NCBI RefSeq assembly: GCF_963678635.1
Contig: NC_087069.1
Span: 1,998,166 to 2,062,165, forward strand
Direction: 5' to 3'
DNA from: Symsagittifera roscoffensis
Taxonomy: Eukaryota > Xenacoelomorpha > Acoela > Convolutidae
DNA length: 64,000 nucleotides
The notes beneath the pieces are model-generated. The model was not told where the DNA came from. It saw only the letters and a list, made by a program, of their open reading frames with translations, and searched no databases. Positions 1-11,535 of the stretch are shown piece after piece. The position numbers were made by a program, and so were the translations under genes. Within the stretch, counting starts at the first letter, position 1; every line of letters starts with the position of its first letter.

Positions 1-177
1 ATTCGAATATAAATTTTTTATCTTTATTACTTAGTTGCAATCCTAAATTGTTCAACGGGTAGACGTCAAGTAGTCACATACTGCGCCTTTTGTCTATCCC
101 CTCCATTTTGTCGATTTAATAATTTAAATAAATTGATGCTTGTATTATCAACTATATGGAGAAATAAGATTACGTCT

Positions 178-582
178 CAAATGGCATAATTCCCAAATGG
201 CATAAAAATGAAAAATTTCCCAAATGGCATAAATTTCATGCAGCAGTTGCTTTGGAAAAATCGAGAAATTGTGAGAAAATTAGTCAAATTGTCAATTCAA
301 ATGTTGATTGACATTTCATCGTGAAAAACTTGTAGAACTTTTTATCAAAAGCAAGAAGCATAAGCTTGCGATTATTAATAAGCTGCTTGTGGTCAATTTT
401 TTTCGACAAATCTGTTGCTTAAATTTGTTTGTAAGCCATTAATTCCAAATCTTGTTCACATGCTTTCGTTCCTGACAAAATGATAGAAATAGAAATTGAT
501 AGAAAACGTTTAAATTACAATGAAAATTTGCCATTTGGGAAAAGTTTCCATTTTTATGCCATTTGGGAATCATGCCATTTGG
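178..582. repeat. MITE-like unit with ~58-bp terminal inverted repeats
   Basis: The two ends are inverted copies of each other. The left arm (about 178-238) contains three copies of a CCCAAATGGCATAA-type unit, and the right arm (about 524-582) carries the same units in reverse complement, ending GCCATTTG. The centre is AT-rich and has no ORF. This fits a non-autonomous DNA transposon or a long hairpin. I could not find a target-site duplication, so the transposon reading is an inference. Confidence 0.6.
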
Positions 583-976
583 AAAGTTACCAGAAATAAA
601 TTCTTCTTCTTCTTTTCATTCCGCTGGGAAATCTGAAAATTAATTTCCCTTCTCGAAACTAGAATTCGATCACGTTTTTCGTGACTTTTACAATTTCGCT
701 GTTTGATAATAGAGTTTGCCAGGCCTCTTCTTATAACTAAAGAAATGAAGTAAAAAAATCAATAATCAAACCGCGAAAAAGTACATTTGAGCCTGAACAA
801 ATTTTACGACTTATCTTAAAAATTAAAAAAACAAAATTAAAAATCATCGCGACCTATATGAGGGTCTGAATTCAGTTCATCGACTCAAAATAATAATAAG
901 CAACAAAGTTGAGAGCAAATTAGAGGAATATTCAACAGCCGTAACTCATCGCACTTTTGAAGAAACATCTACTCAC
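583..976. other. AT-rich stretch, nothing recognised
   Basis: I see no ORF with family resemblance, no RNA gene and no clear repeat here. Confidence 0.5.
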
Positions 977-1202
977 CCCCAGTCCACCCAGTAGGACTCT
1001 CTGTCCCTCCCGAAAACTGTTTAGGGGGGAGGGGATGGAATGTGGGGGGCAGATAGTACTCCACGTGGTCAAACTCATCCCGCAACACTTCATACTGCAT
1101 CTGTTCGAATTCGGCCATCGGCATCGGAAACTCAGTCACATGTTTGTACTCGTCTGCTGATTTGAATTTGGATGTTGACACTAATCGGCCACAAATTGCC
1201 AT
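977..1202 (-). CDS. Possible protein-coding exon, unknown product
   Basis: An open minus-strand frame of about 77 codons runs from an ATG at 1202. It contains a non-repetitive, acidic and aromatic stretch (EFPMPMAEFEQMQYEVLRDE) followed by a proline-rich part. Read on the minus strand, the frame meets a good splice donor (G then GTGAGT, plus-strand 971-976), and possible acceptors (AAATCAG) lie at about 1154-1160. This could be an internal exon of about 180 bases, or a start exon using the ATG at 1202. I recognise no family, and no partner exon can be assigned. A chance ORF remains possible. Confidence 0.25.
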
Positions 1203-2375
1203 ATCAGCCCACCCCCACCCGACAGAGACAAAAAGGTGTTACAGTTACACGCGCGTGATATCAAATTATTCATGATTTCTTTGAAGTTCTTTAAATTTGA
1301 GTTAACCACAAATACAGAAGTAATAGTGTGACACTCCTCGCTAACAACTACACTTCGAATACATAAAGTATCCTCTCCTTTACAAATATTGAGCTGATAT
1401 AATTTTGAAAAAATCTAGTTTAATTGCCTTACCAAAAGTGTCTTTCCTGTTTAAATACCGTTCAAATTTTGTCTGAAATTTATTAATACCAGTTTAATGT
1501 TTTGTCCCGGAGAAAAGCAATACACATGAAAATAAACACACATGGAGTTTGCGATAATTTTTAAAACGTTTAAATTAGTTTTCTTTACACTTTTACTCGA
1601 CTGTGGGAGGGGTGTGATATGGGGAGTGTGTCTAGCCCTGGTGTCTCTGCTGCTCTGATGCGAGGTACTGTGAGGTGTCTTTCTTCGTGAGGTGTCGGTA
1701 GGCTCTCTCGTATTGTCGCGCACGACTACTGCTGCTGCTGTCACTGGAGCACAAGCGGCATTGTACCGGTAGAACAAAACAGGGGCTCTGAATTAGCTTC
1801 GAACAACTTCGAATCATCACAATCTGAAGCAAGCTGTAGAGACTATTGTCAGCAAGCAGCTCAACGAAAATTAACTGCCGCTCAACGCAAACTGTTGGTC
1901 AAACTATTGATCAATAAAACCTACAGTGCCTTTGAAGACATTTCTCGGCCAAGTATTTCGAAACTTGGCTGCAACCAACTTGAGAACAAAATACATACAC
2001 AAATGATCGCATAATTTTAAAAAATTACGGTGAAGAATTGTTTCCACCCAGGGGTAAAGCTGGGCTTCGCAAACACTTGCGAGAACATGACCAAAAAGCA
2101 GATCTATCAAGTGAAGTAAGAAGAAGTAGAATAGGCCTCGAATTAGCCAGAACTCGGCTACGAGTAGGGTTCGAGGCTCTTTTTCCTTCCCCCCCCCCCA
2201 CCTCCCACGACCATCAATTTTATGGTGCAATGAGTGGTTTTACAAGGTTAAATATGAAGATCAAATGTGTTTGGCACATCCTAATTAGTCCGCATGTCAA
2301 TTTTCATAATGATTGGACAATGTGAACAGAAACTTTACTAGTAAAAAATTGCAGGTGGGGGGGGGGGGGGGAAGG
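1203..2375. other. Intergenic; weak terminal-exon candidate and poly-C/poly-G runs
   Basis: A minus-strand frame ending at 1632 encodes a serine-rich run followed by a charged tail. It is preceded by an acceptor-like GTGCTCCAG and followed by an AATAAA-like signal near 1480. This could be a terminal exon but is weak. Long homopolymers occur at about 2190-2201 (C) and 2356-2371 (G). Nothing else is supported. Confidence 0.3.
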
Positions 2376-2462
2376 AAAAAAAGCCGGGTTCGAATCTGCG
2401 ACCTACTGCAATCAAGAGATTTTAATTCTCACGCACTATCCACTCAGCTTCGCAAGCCTAAC
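2376..2462 (-). repeat. tRNA-like sequence (tRNA pseudogene or SINE head)
   Basis: Read on the minus strand, there is an A-box-like AGCTGAGTGGATAGTGC, then a possible anticodon arm (GAGA, loop ATTAAAA, TCTC), then a B-box-like GATTCGAACCC. The loop would place TAA at the anticodon. The T-stem pairs poorly and the acceptor stem is not convincing, so a decayed tRNA or the head of a tRNA-derived SINE is more likely than a working tRNA gene. Confidence 0.4.
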
Positions 2463-2889
2463 AACCGACAAACACTAGTCACGAATAAAGCAGCTGCATA
2501 TGCTAATAAATTGACAATCCAATTCACCAAATACAAATAGACTCAATTTTGCAAGCAAAAAGTTGGAATATAACAAGCTTAACTCATCCACAAAAACTTT
2601 GCATGTTACAAATCGCAAAGCATAAAACCAAAATATGTATAAATTACGCATTTCAAAAAATGCGAGATAGATTGAGTTAAGAAATTTCTGAAATCCATTT
2701 TGCATTATTGTTATGTTGGTGGTTCATTTGATGAAACAAAAAAGCATCAACTGTGTTAACGAAAAAGCTGTAAAAGCCATTTAGGTTGGAAAAAAGAAAG
2801 TTGTACTAATACAATCGCTTCGCAAGTGTAATGATGGCTGATAAAAGGGAGGGGGTCTTCACAAAAGAGAGAGAGAGAGAGGAAGGGAC
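2463..2889. other. AT-rich spacer with a short GA microsatellite
   Basis: There is no supported gene. A GA-dinucleotide run at about 2866-2882 lies just beyond the 3' end of the neighbouring SINE-like repeat and may be its tail. Confidence 0.5.
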
Positions 2890-3093
2890 ATCTTTACAAA
2901 TAAAATTCAGGCTCTATCTTTCTTGAGCTTGGCTTGTAGCGGGGAGATCAATGTCATCCAATTTAACATGGCCGAGTCCATCTTTGAGAAGCGCATCAAA
3001 ACGGGATTTATCCAACCGTGACGGAATGAGATTCGAGTCATCGACCTTCGTGTTAACGGGCCGCGCGCCTTTCTCACTCGGCCAAGGCTGCTC
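2890..3093 (-). repeat. tRNA-derived SINE
   Basis: On the minus strand the unit starts GCAGCCTTGGCCGAGTGAG, a good pol III A box (TGGCCGAGTGA, plus-strand 3074-3084). About 45 bases later comes a B box (GACTCGAATCTC, plus-strand 3028-3039). A tRNA-unrelated body of about 130 bases follows and ends next to a pyrimidine-repeat tail. This layout is typical of a SINE with a tRNA head (Leu/Ser-like A box). No second full copy was seen in the window. Confidence 0.55.
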
Positions 3094-4670
3094 TTTTTAG
3101 AGCTCTACTAAAAACACAAAAAAACGTCCTAATGAAAACTTTCGACCGAAATTTGAGTATGTTCTAACGTGCGCGTTATCTTTGAATTCAAAACGAAAAG
3201 GCACCAAAGGAGCCTTTGGTTAAAAAAAACTTCGCTTTGGTTGCCCTAAAAACCTATTTTAAAACTTAAAACGAAAGGAGGCATCTTGGCTGATCAGTGA
3301 TAGAAAAGCTGAGGGGAGAAGTGTCAGCCCCTATAAGCGCCCCTGGTTGCTAGGTGTCACTCGCTATAAGCTCCACTTAGTTTCTATTCTTCAATTTTAA
3401 TTATTTCTATAAAAAACAAAAAAAAAAACTTTTCAAAAAAAAATTTTATTTTCTTTCTTCCTAATTTTTACAGGTATTAGATGTGTAATGCAACTAGAAA
3501 ACAAGCCTATCACAAATTACAAGCAAATCTATCAAAATCTAAGCTTTCCAAGATAAAAGAACATAAGAAAAAGTTTTTTCCCTTTTGAATAAATTTGTTT
3601 TGCGTCAGAAAAAGCATAAAAACATCAAAATCTCGAAAACTATAAGGATTCAAAAGGCAATATTTAGAATAGATTTGCAATCTTACGCATAATACCCGAC
3701 AACATCCTAATACGAGTTAAAAAATCAAAATAAATAGAGGCGAAGCGATACAACACAAACTTAGAAAAAAAAATTAAAAGCCGAAAATGATTTTTGTTTT
3801 TATAAAAGCTAGGTCATATAAACTTTCATATGTCTCGATAGAAAGACATTCCAGGCAAAAATGCCAGACACTTGAATTTTAACACAGCAACAACGGAACA
3901 AAATTTACGAAAAGAAACAAAGCCGACAATCTTTGAGCAGACAAAAGTTGAGCTAAACACAACTATGATTTTAGGAAAAAGACCCACCCGAACAACAATG
4001 GACAACTCATGCACTTTCAATTACAATGAAAATTGTTTACAGCACAAGAAAATCAGTGATGTGGGAACTAAGCTGACAATCTTTCAGTAGACACCAACTG
4101 AACCGAAAAAAGATTTTCTGAATTTTAAGAAAATCTTTCAAGTCCCCCTGAAATTAGAACGAACAACACTTTCACTTGCAACTACAAAGAAAATTGTCTG
4201 CAGCACAAGCAAAACCGTTGTGATAATTTAGCCGACAAAACTTGAGCGAACGAACGGATAACCAACAATTCATTTTTCTTTGAGACTTTTTTCCAATTTC
4301 CTTGATCTGAAAAAACAAGGTCCGGCCACGGCTCGAAAACCAGGCATTAGGGTACAAAGGCAACTACTTTACCTCCAGGCCAAGCCGAAGCAACCTGGAG
4401 TGTTAATAAAAGAGAAAATCATTGAAAAGAAGTCAGCTGCAGAGAAAAGAAGTCAGCTGCCTTTTCCTCCTCCTCTTCAGCAAGTGATTCAACTGAGTTT
4501 GCTCAACTAGTTTATAACCAGAAAAAACTCTTTATTTCAGTTTGATAACACTTGGTAACCGCAAGTGTAACAAAGTTGAATTTTTGAAAAAAAAAACGCG
4601 GGTAAGTTCTGAATTTCCTAAAAAGTAATGGTTTTTTAATTTGTGCAGAGAAACAAAATTTGCCGGCTGC
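3094..4670. other. AT-rich intergenic DNA, no supported gene
   Basis: Only short chance ORFs are present. A recurrent phrase of the form CGCAAGYGTAACAAA appears here (near 4560) and again near 9367, 9753 and 12060, marking a dispersed decayed repeat. Confidence 0.45.
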
Positions 4671-5645
4671 TCATTTGTCGATAATTATCTGATAAAAAGG
4701 AATTAGCATAAAACGTCGAGAAACTTTGCTCAACGTTTCTGCATCGATGCATATTTGATTTCCTTGAAGCTCACAGGGTTTTTGAAAGCTTGATGTGAGT
4801 ATGAAAACTCTATTGGTATAAAAAGCAAAATCACTTTCTGCAAATAACTTTACAAAACTATTTGAATGCAATTTGTTGACTGTCGAAGACAAAAATTTAG
4901 TTGATCGTATACATATAAAATGATTCATGTACCGACAAAATTTTATTAATTTTGAAATTCATCTGATCTAATGTCAAACATACTCTTGAAAGAAATCATT
5001 TTGATCAGTTTCTTATGCATTAGAAAAATTGCATTCAATTTCGAGGAAGACGTACTACAGCATATGGGTACATAATATCTCAATTTAGAAATAAAACCGC
5101 AATGTCTACCTAGTTTCAATTTGATTTTTGCAATATGACTTGTGAAAAATAATTTGTTGTCTACAATGATACCTAAAAAGTTACACAAATCTTTAGGGCA
5201 GAAAATGATACTATCTAGAGCAACATAAAAATGGAAGCTTCCGCATTTTTATTGAATTAATCAACGTAGCTTATCTGTATTTAATGTTAATTTGTTCGAA
5301 ACTAACCAAGCATTCATATTTAACAAATCGGACTGAAACTCAATAAGATTTGAACTACACGCAATCATCTGCAAAGAGAAGAACCTCGGACGTTACAGGT
5401 ACATTAGGCGTATAATAAATTTACATAAGGAAAAGGAGTGGACCCAACACAGAGCCTTGCGGAACACCCAAATTAATTGTCAGCCAGTCAGATTTTTCAT
5501 TATTTATCTCAACACAGCTTTTAAACCATTCCCCGGACTGATAATAACCCGGTTCCGTAGAGCTTCAATTTATTCAGCAAAATTTTCTGATGGAGAGTGT
5601 CAAAAGCTTTTCTTAGGTCAACAAAGAAACTGCAACGCAATGTTT
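4671..5645 (-). mobile_element. LINE remnant, reverse-transcriptase part (Jockey/CR1 type)
   Basis: Minus-strand translation in broken frames gives the ordered signature of a non-LTR reverse transcriptase. FFVDLRKAFDT lies near 5612-5633, GVPQGSVLGPLLF near 5440-5468 and the catalytic LLFADD near 5361-5375. A downstream segment (about 5050-5188) reads FLGIIVDNKLFF and later KLRYYVP, as expected for the thumb region. Frameshifts and stops interrupt it, so it is a dead fragment. The 5' endonuclease part is missing here. The family (Jockey/CR1/Rex-like) is inferred from motif style only. Confidence 0.75.
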
Positions 5646-8001
5646 AACTAGTTACGAATCTTAATTTTTCTGTTTGTTAATTTTTATGTAACAAATAATT
5701 ATTTTGTATCACAGAGGACTGGAGGACTGTGTAGAGTGGCCTAGCGTTACTACAGTGCCCAGAAGGTTGCTAGCTTCTTTTTCAGTTTGTTCTCGCTAGA
5801 TTTCTTAGCGAGAAAAAACCAAGGTCGTAACTAATGATTTTTCTGGTGATCGAAGAACAGTGTGTGAAAAAAGACAAAGTGAAAGATTGAAACAAAGTTC
5901 ACAAATTGTTCAGGCGCCATTTTGAAGTTGACTTTTTAATGTTTTCATTTTGCGTATTTTATGACATTGAATTCTGCTTTTAAATACCGAAATTTATGGC
6001 AGTTCGTTATTCTTTGTTGACTTGTAATTTCCGATAATTACGGTTAATTTACGTATGAATTGAAATGTCAATCGGCCAGCTACCCGGAACCGATCTGCCT
6101 CAGAACCGAAACGAGGCAGAAATACAGTTGATATTAATACTTCCACGGAAAGGTTGCCGACACTTACAGAGACGCTTGGTATCGAGTGGAGTGAAGACAC
6201 TTAAATGAAATCAGCTGAAAGAGGAGTAGAGAAAAAAGGGGAGTAGCTGGAGCGTATTTAAGCGAGGCAGCAACAAGCCTCTCCACGTAAATAGATTTCA
6301 GTTGGAGGCTTCGAGAGATCAATTCGGGTATAAGGACAACCTCAACATAGTTGGAAACCACTCGTGAGGACAAATTTGGTATTGTTCCTGTATCAACTAC
6401 TCGTTGGCGTACGGTAAAAGAGACAGTTGATCCGCATTGCGACTTCTGAGCGGAGGTTTCAAGTGCCTGGAAGGGTCTGTGGCTTCAAGTATCATTCACA
6501 ATTTGGGTTGTCAATTTGGTTATTTTAGTGCATGCAAATACTGTACCGAAGACGGCAGTTTAGAGTCATCAGACTGAGGCAGCATTGGGCGTAATTAATT
6601 GCGTTTCGTTACATTAATCTCAGGTGAAACCAGCAACGGCTTTTAGCACAGAGCTTCGCTGATTTCCTTTAGTTGCTTGATACAATATGGAGTTCTTCGT
6701 GAATGGGTACAAAGTGAGCCCTCAGACTGTTTCAAGAGTTGAAAAACTGTTCTCAAATTTAACTTTGGTGATTCCGTTATTCTTGTCTCAGACGAGAAGA
6801 CGGTTTAATAAACATTTGGGAGAAATTTCTGTGGAAGTTGTGGTAGAATGAGAAGATGGAAGCTAGGTACTTGCAGATTGGGCAAGATGCAGTTTGGATA
6901 TTAGTGCCTTTGGTGAAAACAAAAAAAAGCATCAGTAAAAAACTATGCAATTTTTTGCGTGGAGAAGTCGCAAAGGGCGGAGGAGTAAACCTAGCCTTCA
7001 TAATATTATATCTTCAGAGATATGAGCTTTGGAAAAAATTCTAGCATGTCTACGCCCAGCAAGTAGCTTAGCCAGCAGCTGATGAGTTGGTCATTTTTCG
7101 ATTTGCAAAAAACTGAAAAACGTTCCTGACTGGACATGGAATCCAATCCAGCGAACGGGATGCTCTGTCGTGGATTCAGTGACAAAGCCCTCTTCACTTA
7201 TTTGTGGAAACTGGTTGATTCTAACCAACGATCATAGACAACCGATGCCACAAAACATCGTTTTGGAGCAAAATAAAATAAGGAAAGAGGGCTTCGGGTA
7301 ATCGAATGCCTGATTCTTTGGTCCTTGACGCGGCACCCGCTAACTTACACTAGAACACACACGTCAAACAAAGACATGAAGACATGATTAAGTTCTCCAG
7401 TAGTTGCTTTCACTGCTCTTGATTTGAATTTCCTCATTTTAAACAAATATTTGATAATATCGGTCCTGTATATCAGAGTCTCGAACTAGAACTCTAATCC
7501 TAAAATTCAGCGCACCTTTGCAAAAAGATTTCTACTGCCGGAGAACTCTACGCATCAAAAGAAAATGTTTTCCACGTAACCTGATTCGCAAAGATTTACA
7601 TTTTTTTAAAATGCAGCTGCAAGGTCGACAAACAGATGCCCTTTATGGCCAACACTTTTCTCGGAATAAAAACATTTTCATAGAAAAATCAAAAGACTCG
7701 CCAACACGAACTTTGTTTCGCAGATCAAATGACGCAATATAAGGCCTCTAGCCCGACGATAGGACATTAACAGATTACTTTTAAGCCGAATAAGCAACAA
7801 CACGCGGATCAAGCAAAAATGTTTTCTCTTATACAATTTTTTTTTTTGGATATTTAACTATTCTAGAACTTTGTTGGGCTATGTAGGAGGCTTCTTATGA
7901 TATATATTTCTTATCAATTAACATAGTAGTTTCAGCACACTTCTTGATTAATTGAAAAAAGCCAAAATGACCCATTTTTGGGGTAAAGCTTTGGTTGAGA
8001 A
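5646..8001. other. Intergenic DNA, no supported gene
   Basis: Several short ORFs on both strands show no family resemblance. A slightly GC-richer block at about 6000-6720 (with TATTTAAG near 6257) could be a decayed LTR or promoter, but no partner copy is present to prove it. Confidence 0.4.
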
Positions 8002-8415
8002 TTTCGGAGAAAAATTGCACCATATTAATTCTGCTGAAATTTTAAGCAACTTTTGTTCTTTTCATTTTTTGTCTAATCTTAACTCAACTGAAAAACACGC
8101 GTTTAAAAATTCGTTTTGAAAAAACAAACTTTTATTCGTTTTGTCCGGATAATTTGAATCAGCACTGTAACAGCAAGCGTAAAAACAAATGTTCCATTTA
8201 CAAAAGAGTTTCGGAGAAAAAATTGCACCATATTAAATCTGCTGAAAGTTTAAGCAACTTTTGTTCTTTTCATTTTTTGTCCAATCTTGACTCAAAAAGA
8301 GAAGAACGCGTTTGAAAATTCGTTTTGAAAAAAAAGTTTTGTTCGTTTTGTCCGGATAATTTAAATCAGCACTGTAACAGCAAGCGTAAAAACATATGTT
8401 CCATTTTCAAAAGGC
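8002..8415. repeat. Tandem duplication, two ~207-bp units
   Basis: Both units (8002-8208 and 8209-8415) start TTTCGGAGAAAA, continue ATTGCACCATATTAA, and end with CAGCACTGTAACAGCAAGCG and a GTTCCATTT phrase. They differ by scattered substitutions and small indels, so the duplication is not recent. No coding potential is seen. Confidence 0.85.
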
Positions 8416-9020
8416 TTCTAATTTTTTTCTTTGGCCCATGTTCGGCGGTTTCTACTCGTCTGTCTCCAGGCTAAAGAATTTCGTTACTTCTTCCGGCTTT
8501 AACCACAGATCTGCGGGAGTTAGAAACTTAGTTGTCTCAGCGGGCGAGGTAACTTTTTAAAAACTGACTGTAACCAGACCGGAGTTGAGAAAGCTTACAG
8601 CGGGTGGTTCTGTTGAGCGGCTGTTCAGAGGGGGCGATACTTGGAGGCAGAATACAAACGACTTTTGAGGGAGGTTGTTCTGACACGAACTTGGCTACAA
8701 GGTTTGTATGGTTTTCTTAAAGATGAACTTATGGTAGTTAGAACGAAAGTGGAAACTTCTTCTGAGTCGTTAAGATTTAGTGACGGGTTTTGGTCGGTTA
8801 AACGGGATTCTATGTTGTCTTTAAAAGCACTTAAATGGATTGTCGAACTTGACGAGGGGAGTCTGTCGCCTCTAAAAGCACTTAAAATGGATTGTTGAAC
8901 TTGACGTGAGGGTGGGGGTAAGCTTGATTTAAATAATTTGGGTGATAGGAACGGTATGTGGAGATAAAAAACAGATATTAAAAAGGACTGATATTTTCGA
9001 ACGTTAAGGATTTCGACTTC
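8416..9020. other. Spacer with a short 52-bp direct repeat
   Basis: A phrase AAAAGCACTTAAATGGATTG is repeated with about 52 bases between starts (about 8822 and 8874). The open frames here (8641-8898 plus, 8625-9047 minus) lie over this repeat and have no recognisable family. I do not call them genes. Confidence 0.4.
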
Positions 9021-9830
9021 ACTGTGCAGGTGGGCACTAAAGCTCATAAAAGTTGAGCCAGTGACAACACGGAGGGCTTGATTTTGGGTGCCCTGCAGGT
9101 GAATGAAAAAAAATTAGCTAGCGGCGTGCGCCCAGGACGGGGAGGCATGATCTAAAATAGGACGAATTACGTTTTTGTATTTAAAGCAAGGTTTCTTTAC
9201 ACTGACCCCAAGAAGAACCTGCTAACGCCTTCAGGACTCCTATTCTGCGTTAAGCCTTGCAAGCAGATCTCTGACCGTGAGCTGCAAAGCATAGGTTTGT
9301 GCCAAAATTCACCCCTGAAATGTTTAGATTTTTATTAAGAGGCTCGTTAAAAGGCTTCTACTCGCAAGCGTTACAAAAACAGAAGTGAAGCGGATCATCG
9401 TGCCCCTTGCGACAAAAACAATAAAGCCCGCTAAATAGAAAAAAAACTGTGCAGGTGGAGAGTGGAGCTCATATTAGTTGCCCAGTTTTGGGTTTGGAGG
9501 GCTTGGTTTTGGGTGACCTGCCGGGGAGGCATATTCTAAAACAGAACGAATTAAGGTTTTGCAATATAAAGCAAAGTTTCTTTAGACTTACCACAAGAAG
9601 AACCTACTAACGCCTTCAGGAATCCTATTCCGCGACGAGCCTTGTCAGCAGATCTCTTGCAGTGAGCTGCAAAGCGTAGGGTCGGTTCAAAAGAAACCCC
9701 TAAAATGTTTGGATTTTTATTGGGAGGGGGAGGCTCGTTAAAAAGCTTATACTCGCAAGCGTAACAAAAACACAGAGGTCAAGCGAATTATCATGCCACT
9801 TGCGACATTAACAGAAAAGCCGCTAAAAAG
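9021..9830. repeat. Tandem duplication, two ~400-bp units
   Basis: Unit 1 (about 9021-9445) and unit 2 (about 9446-9830) both start ACTGTGCAGGTGG. They share GGAGGGCTTG, AACGCCTTCAGGA, CAGATCTCT, GTGAGCTGCAAAGC and ACTCGCAAGCGT in the same order, with many substitutions and indels. They are likely old copies of a repeat, possibly a LINE tail. No intact ORF is present. Confidence 0.75.
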
Positions 9831-10430
9831 AAAACAATTAAGAAAACTCAAAAACGTCTAAAAATTAGGCTATCAATTTAAAAAAAAAGCTAGTTTTGAA
9901 ACAAAATCAAACAAAGAAAACTTTGTGAACTTAGCACCAGAAGAAAACTTACTAACGAACAACAAAGCCGAAAATACAGCAGAAACCCTTTGAGTCGAAA
10001 AAAACTTAAAAAACTTAGGTTTGAATAATTAGTCTCTCGCCTTCAAAACATGCACAAGCACAAAAAGACAATTCCCGTCCGTCGAACCACCCAATATTAG
10101 GCTATCAGGCCGATAAAATAAATTTCGATACCTATTAAGTCGGAAAAAAGATAAATAATCAATTTTAAAACAGGCGAAACGGAGCTTTGCATCACTTGCG
10201 ATTAGACAGTCATAAGAAGCATAAGTCAAAAAAAAGTTGAAAAAAAACAAGGTGAATCAAAACTATCGTATGTCTCGATGAAGGACACCTAGGGCTAAGC
10301 TAAAGCTGAGTTTTTTCTGCTAAAAGCAGATCGCGGCCGGTAGAGTAGACAAGATTCCCAAAATCCAGTGTCTCGATTGAAAACGCCAATTTTCGAATAG
10401 ATTTAAAAAAAAAGGTCGAACGTTCAAAAT
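9831..10430. other. AT-rich spacer, nothing recognised
   Basis: No supported gene, RNA or clear repeat. Confidence 0.4.
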
Positions 10431-11535
10431 TTCTATTTGTCTGAACGCCATAATTTTTTCTCTGAAAGAAACTTGGCGTAGCAAATTATAAACGTAAGCT
10501 TCCAAAATTCTTTTCAGCCGAACCTTTGATATCGAATTTGGCAGTATAGCAATCGAAAAAAAAGGGTAATTAAATCAGAAAACTGATCATTCAGAGAGTC
10601 ATAGTTTAAACTCTTAAAATTGATCGCAGCCGCTTATGCAGAAGAGGTTAACCAAATATGTTATTGCGATTGAACCCAAAAATCTAGGTTTGGTAGACTA
10701 GTTCTCGAGAGTCAAAAAGTTTCAAAAATCGGTAGAAAAATTTGGGTAACCGAGGGCCATAATTTTTTGTGCCAAAAAAAATTGGCTTAGTTGCGTATGC
10801 AAAGGAGCGTCTCACAATCCGTGATTTTAATTCAACCCAAAGGCTCAGATAGCGGGTATTTTTTTGGTTAAAATCACAAAATTTAGAAAAAAACTCAAAA
10901 AATCAAAAACTGATCCGAGGACCATAACTTTTTATGTGAAAAAAAATGCGAATCGCCGCTTATCCAGGGGAGAGGAGCTTCTTACAATCCGACGTCTCCA
11001 TTGAGTCCAAAACCTCAAATTTAGCAGGTTGGGTTACGAGAAAAAGATTCGGAAAACGGTCAAAAAACTTGACTGTTCCGAGGGCCATAAACTTATGAGT
11101 AAAAAATAGCTTTATCGCTTATAGAGGTGAGCTTCCAAAATTGTTCCTTTACATTGAAACCAATATCATTAGAAAAAAAAACTCTCAAAAAACAAAAAAA
11201 AATCATTTTTCGAGGACGATAACTTTTTGTGTAAAGAAACTGCGAATGGCCACTAACGCAGTGGAGCTTCTTACTACCCATTATAAGTTTGAGAGGTTAG
11301 TTTTTGAGAAAATTTGGAAAAGATTCAATAAAGGTCGAACAAATCAAAGTTTGATATTCCCAGGGCCATCATTTAATTTTATTTAAAAAATGGGCATTAC
11401 CGCTTACGCGCTTACGGAGGACAGCTTCTTAAACACTTTCAATTCAATGAAACCAAAATCTCAGCTTGTAAAGGTGTATCTTGAGAAAACAAAAAATCAA
11501 AAAAATTCGGTCAAATAATCCCCGCACCGACTTTG
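10431..11535. repeat. Decayed tandem array, ~155-bp period, about seven units
   Basis: A phrase like CCGAGGGCCATAACTTTTTGTG recurs near 10449, 10600, 10758, 10919, 11085, 11213 and 11366. Each occurrence is followed at a similar distance by CGCTTAYGCAGGGGAGCTTCTTACAAT-type text and an ATTGARTCCAAAACCTCA-type text. Spacing is 128-166 bases. This is an old satellite-like array with no coding potential. Confidence 0.65.

Noticed and set aside
3872-4090. Open frame of 72 codons and neighbouring short ORFs in 3.8-4.5 kb
   Set aside because: Overlapping frames on both strands, low-complexity translation and no family resemblance; treated as chance.
8625-9047. 140-codon minus-strand frame
   Set aside because: Covers a short direct repeat and the edge of a tandem duplication; the translation contains internally repeated text from that repeat and no domain.
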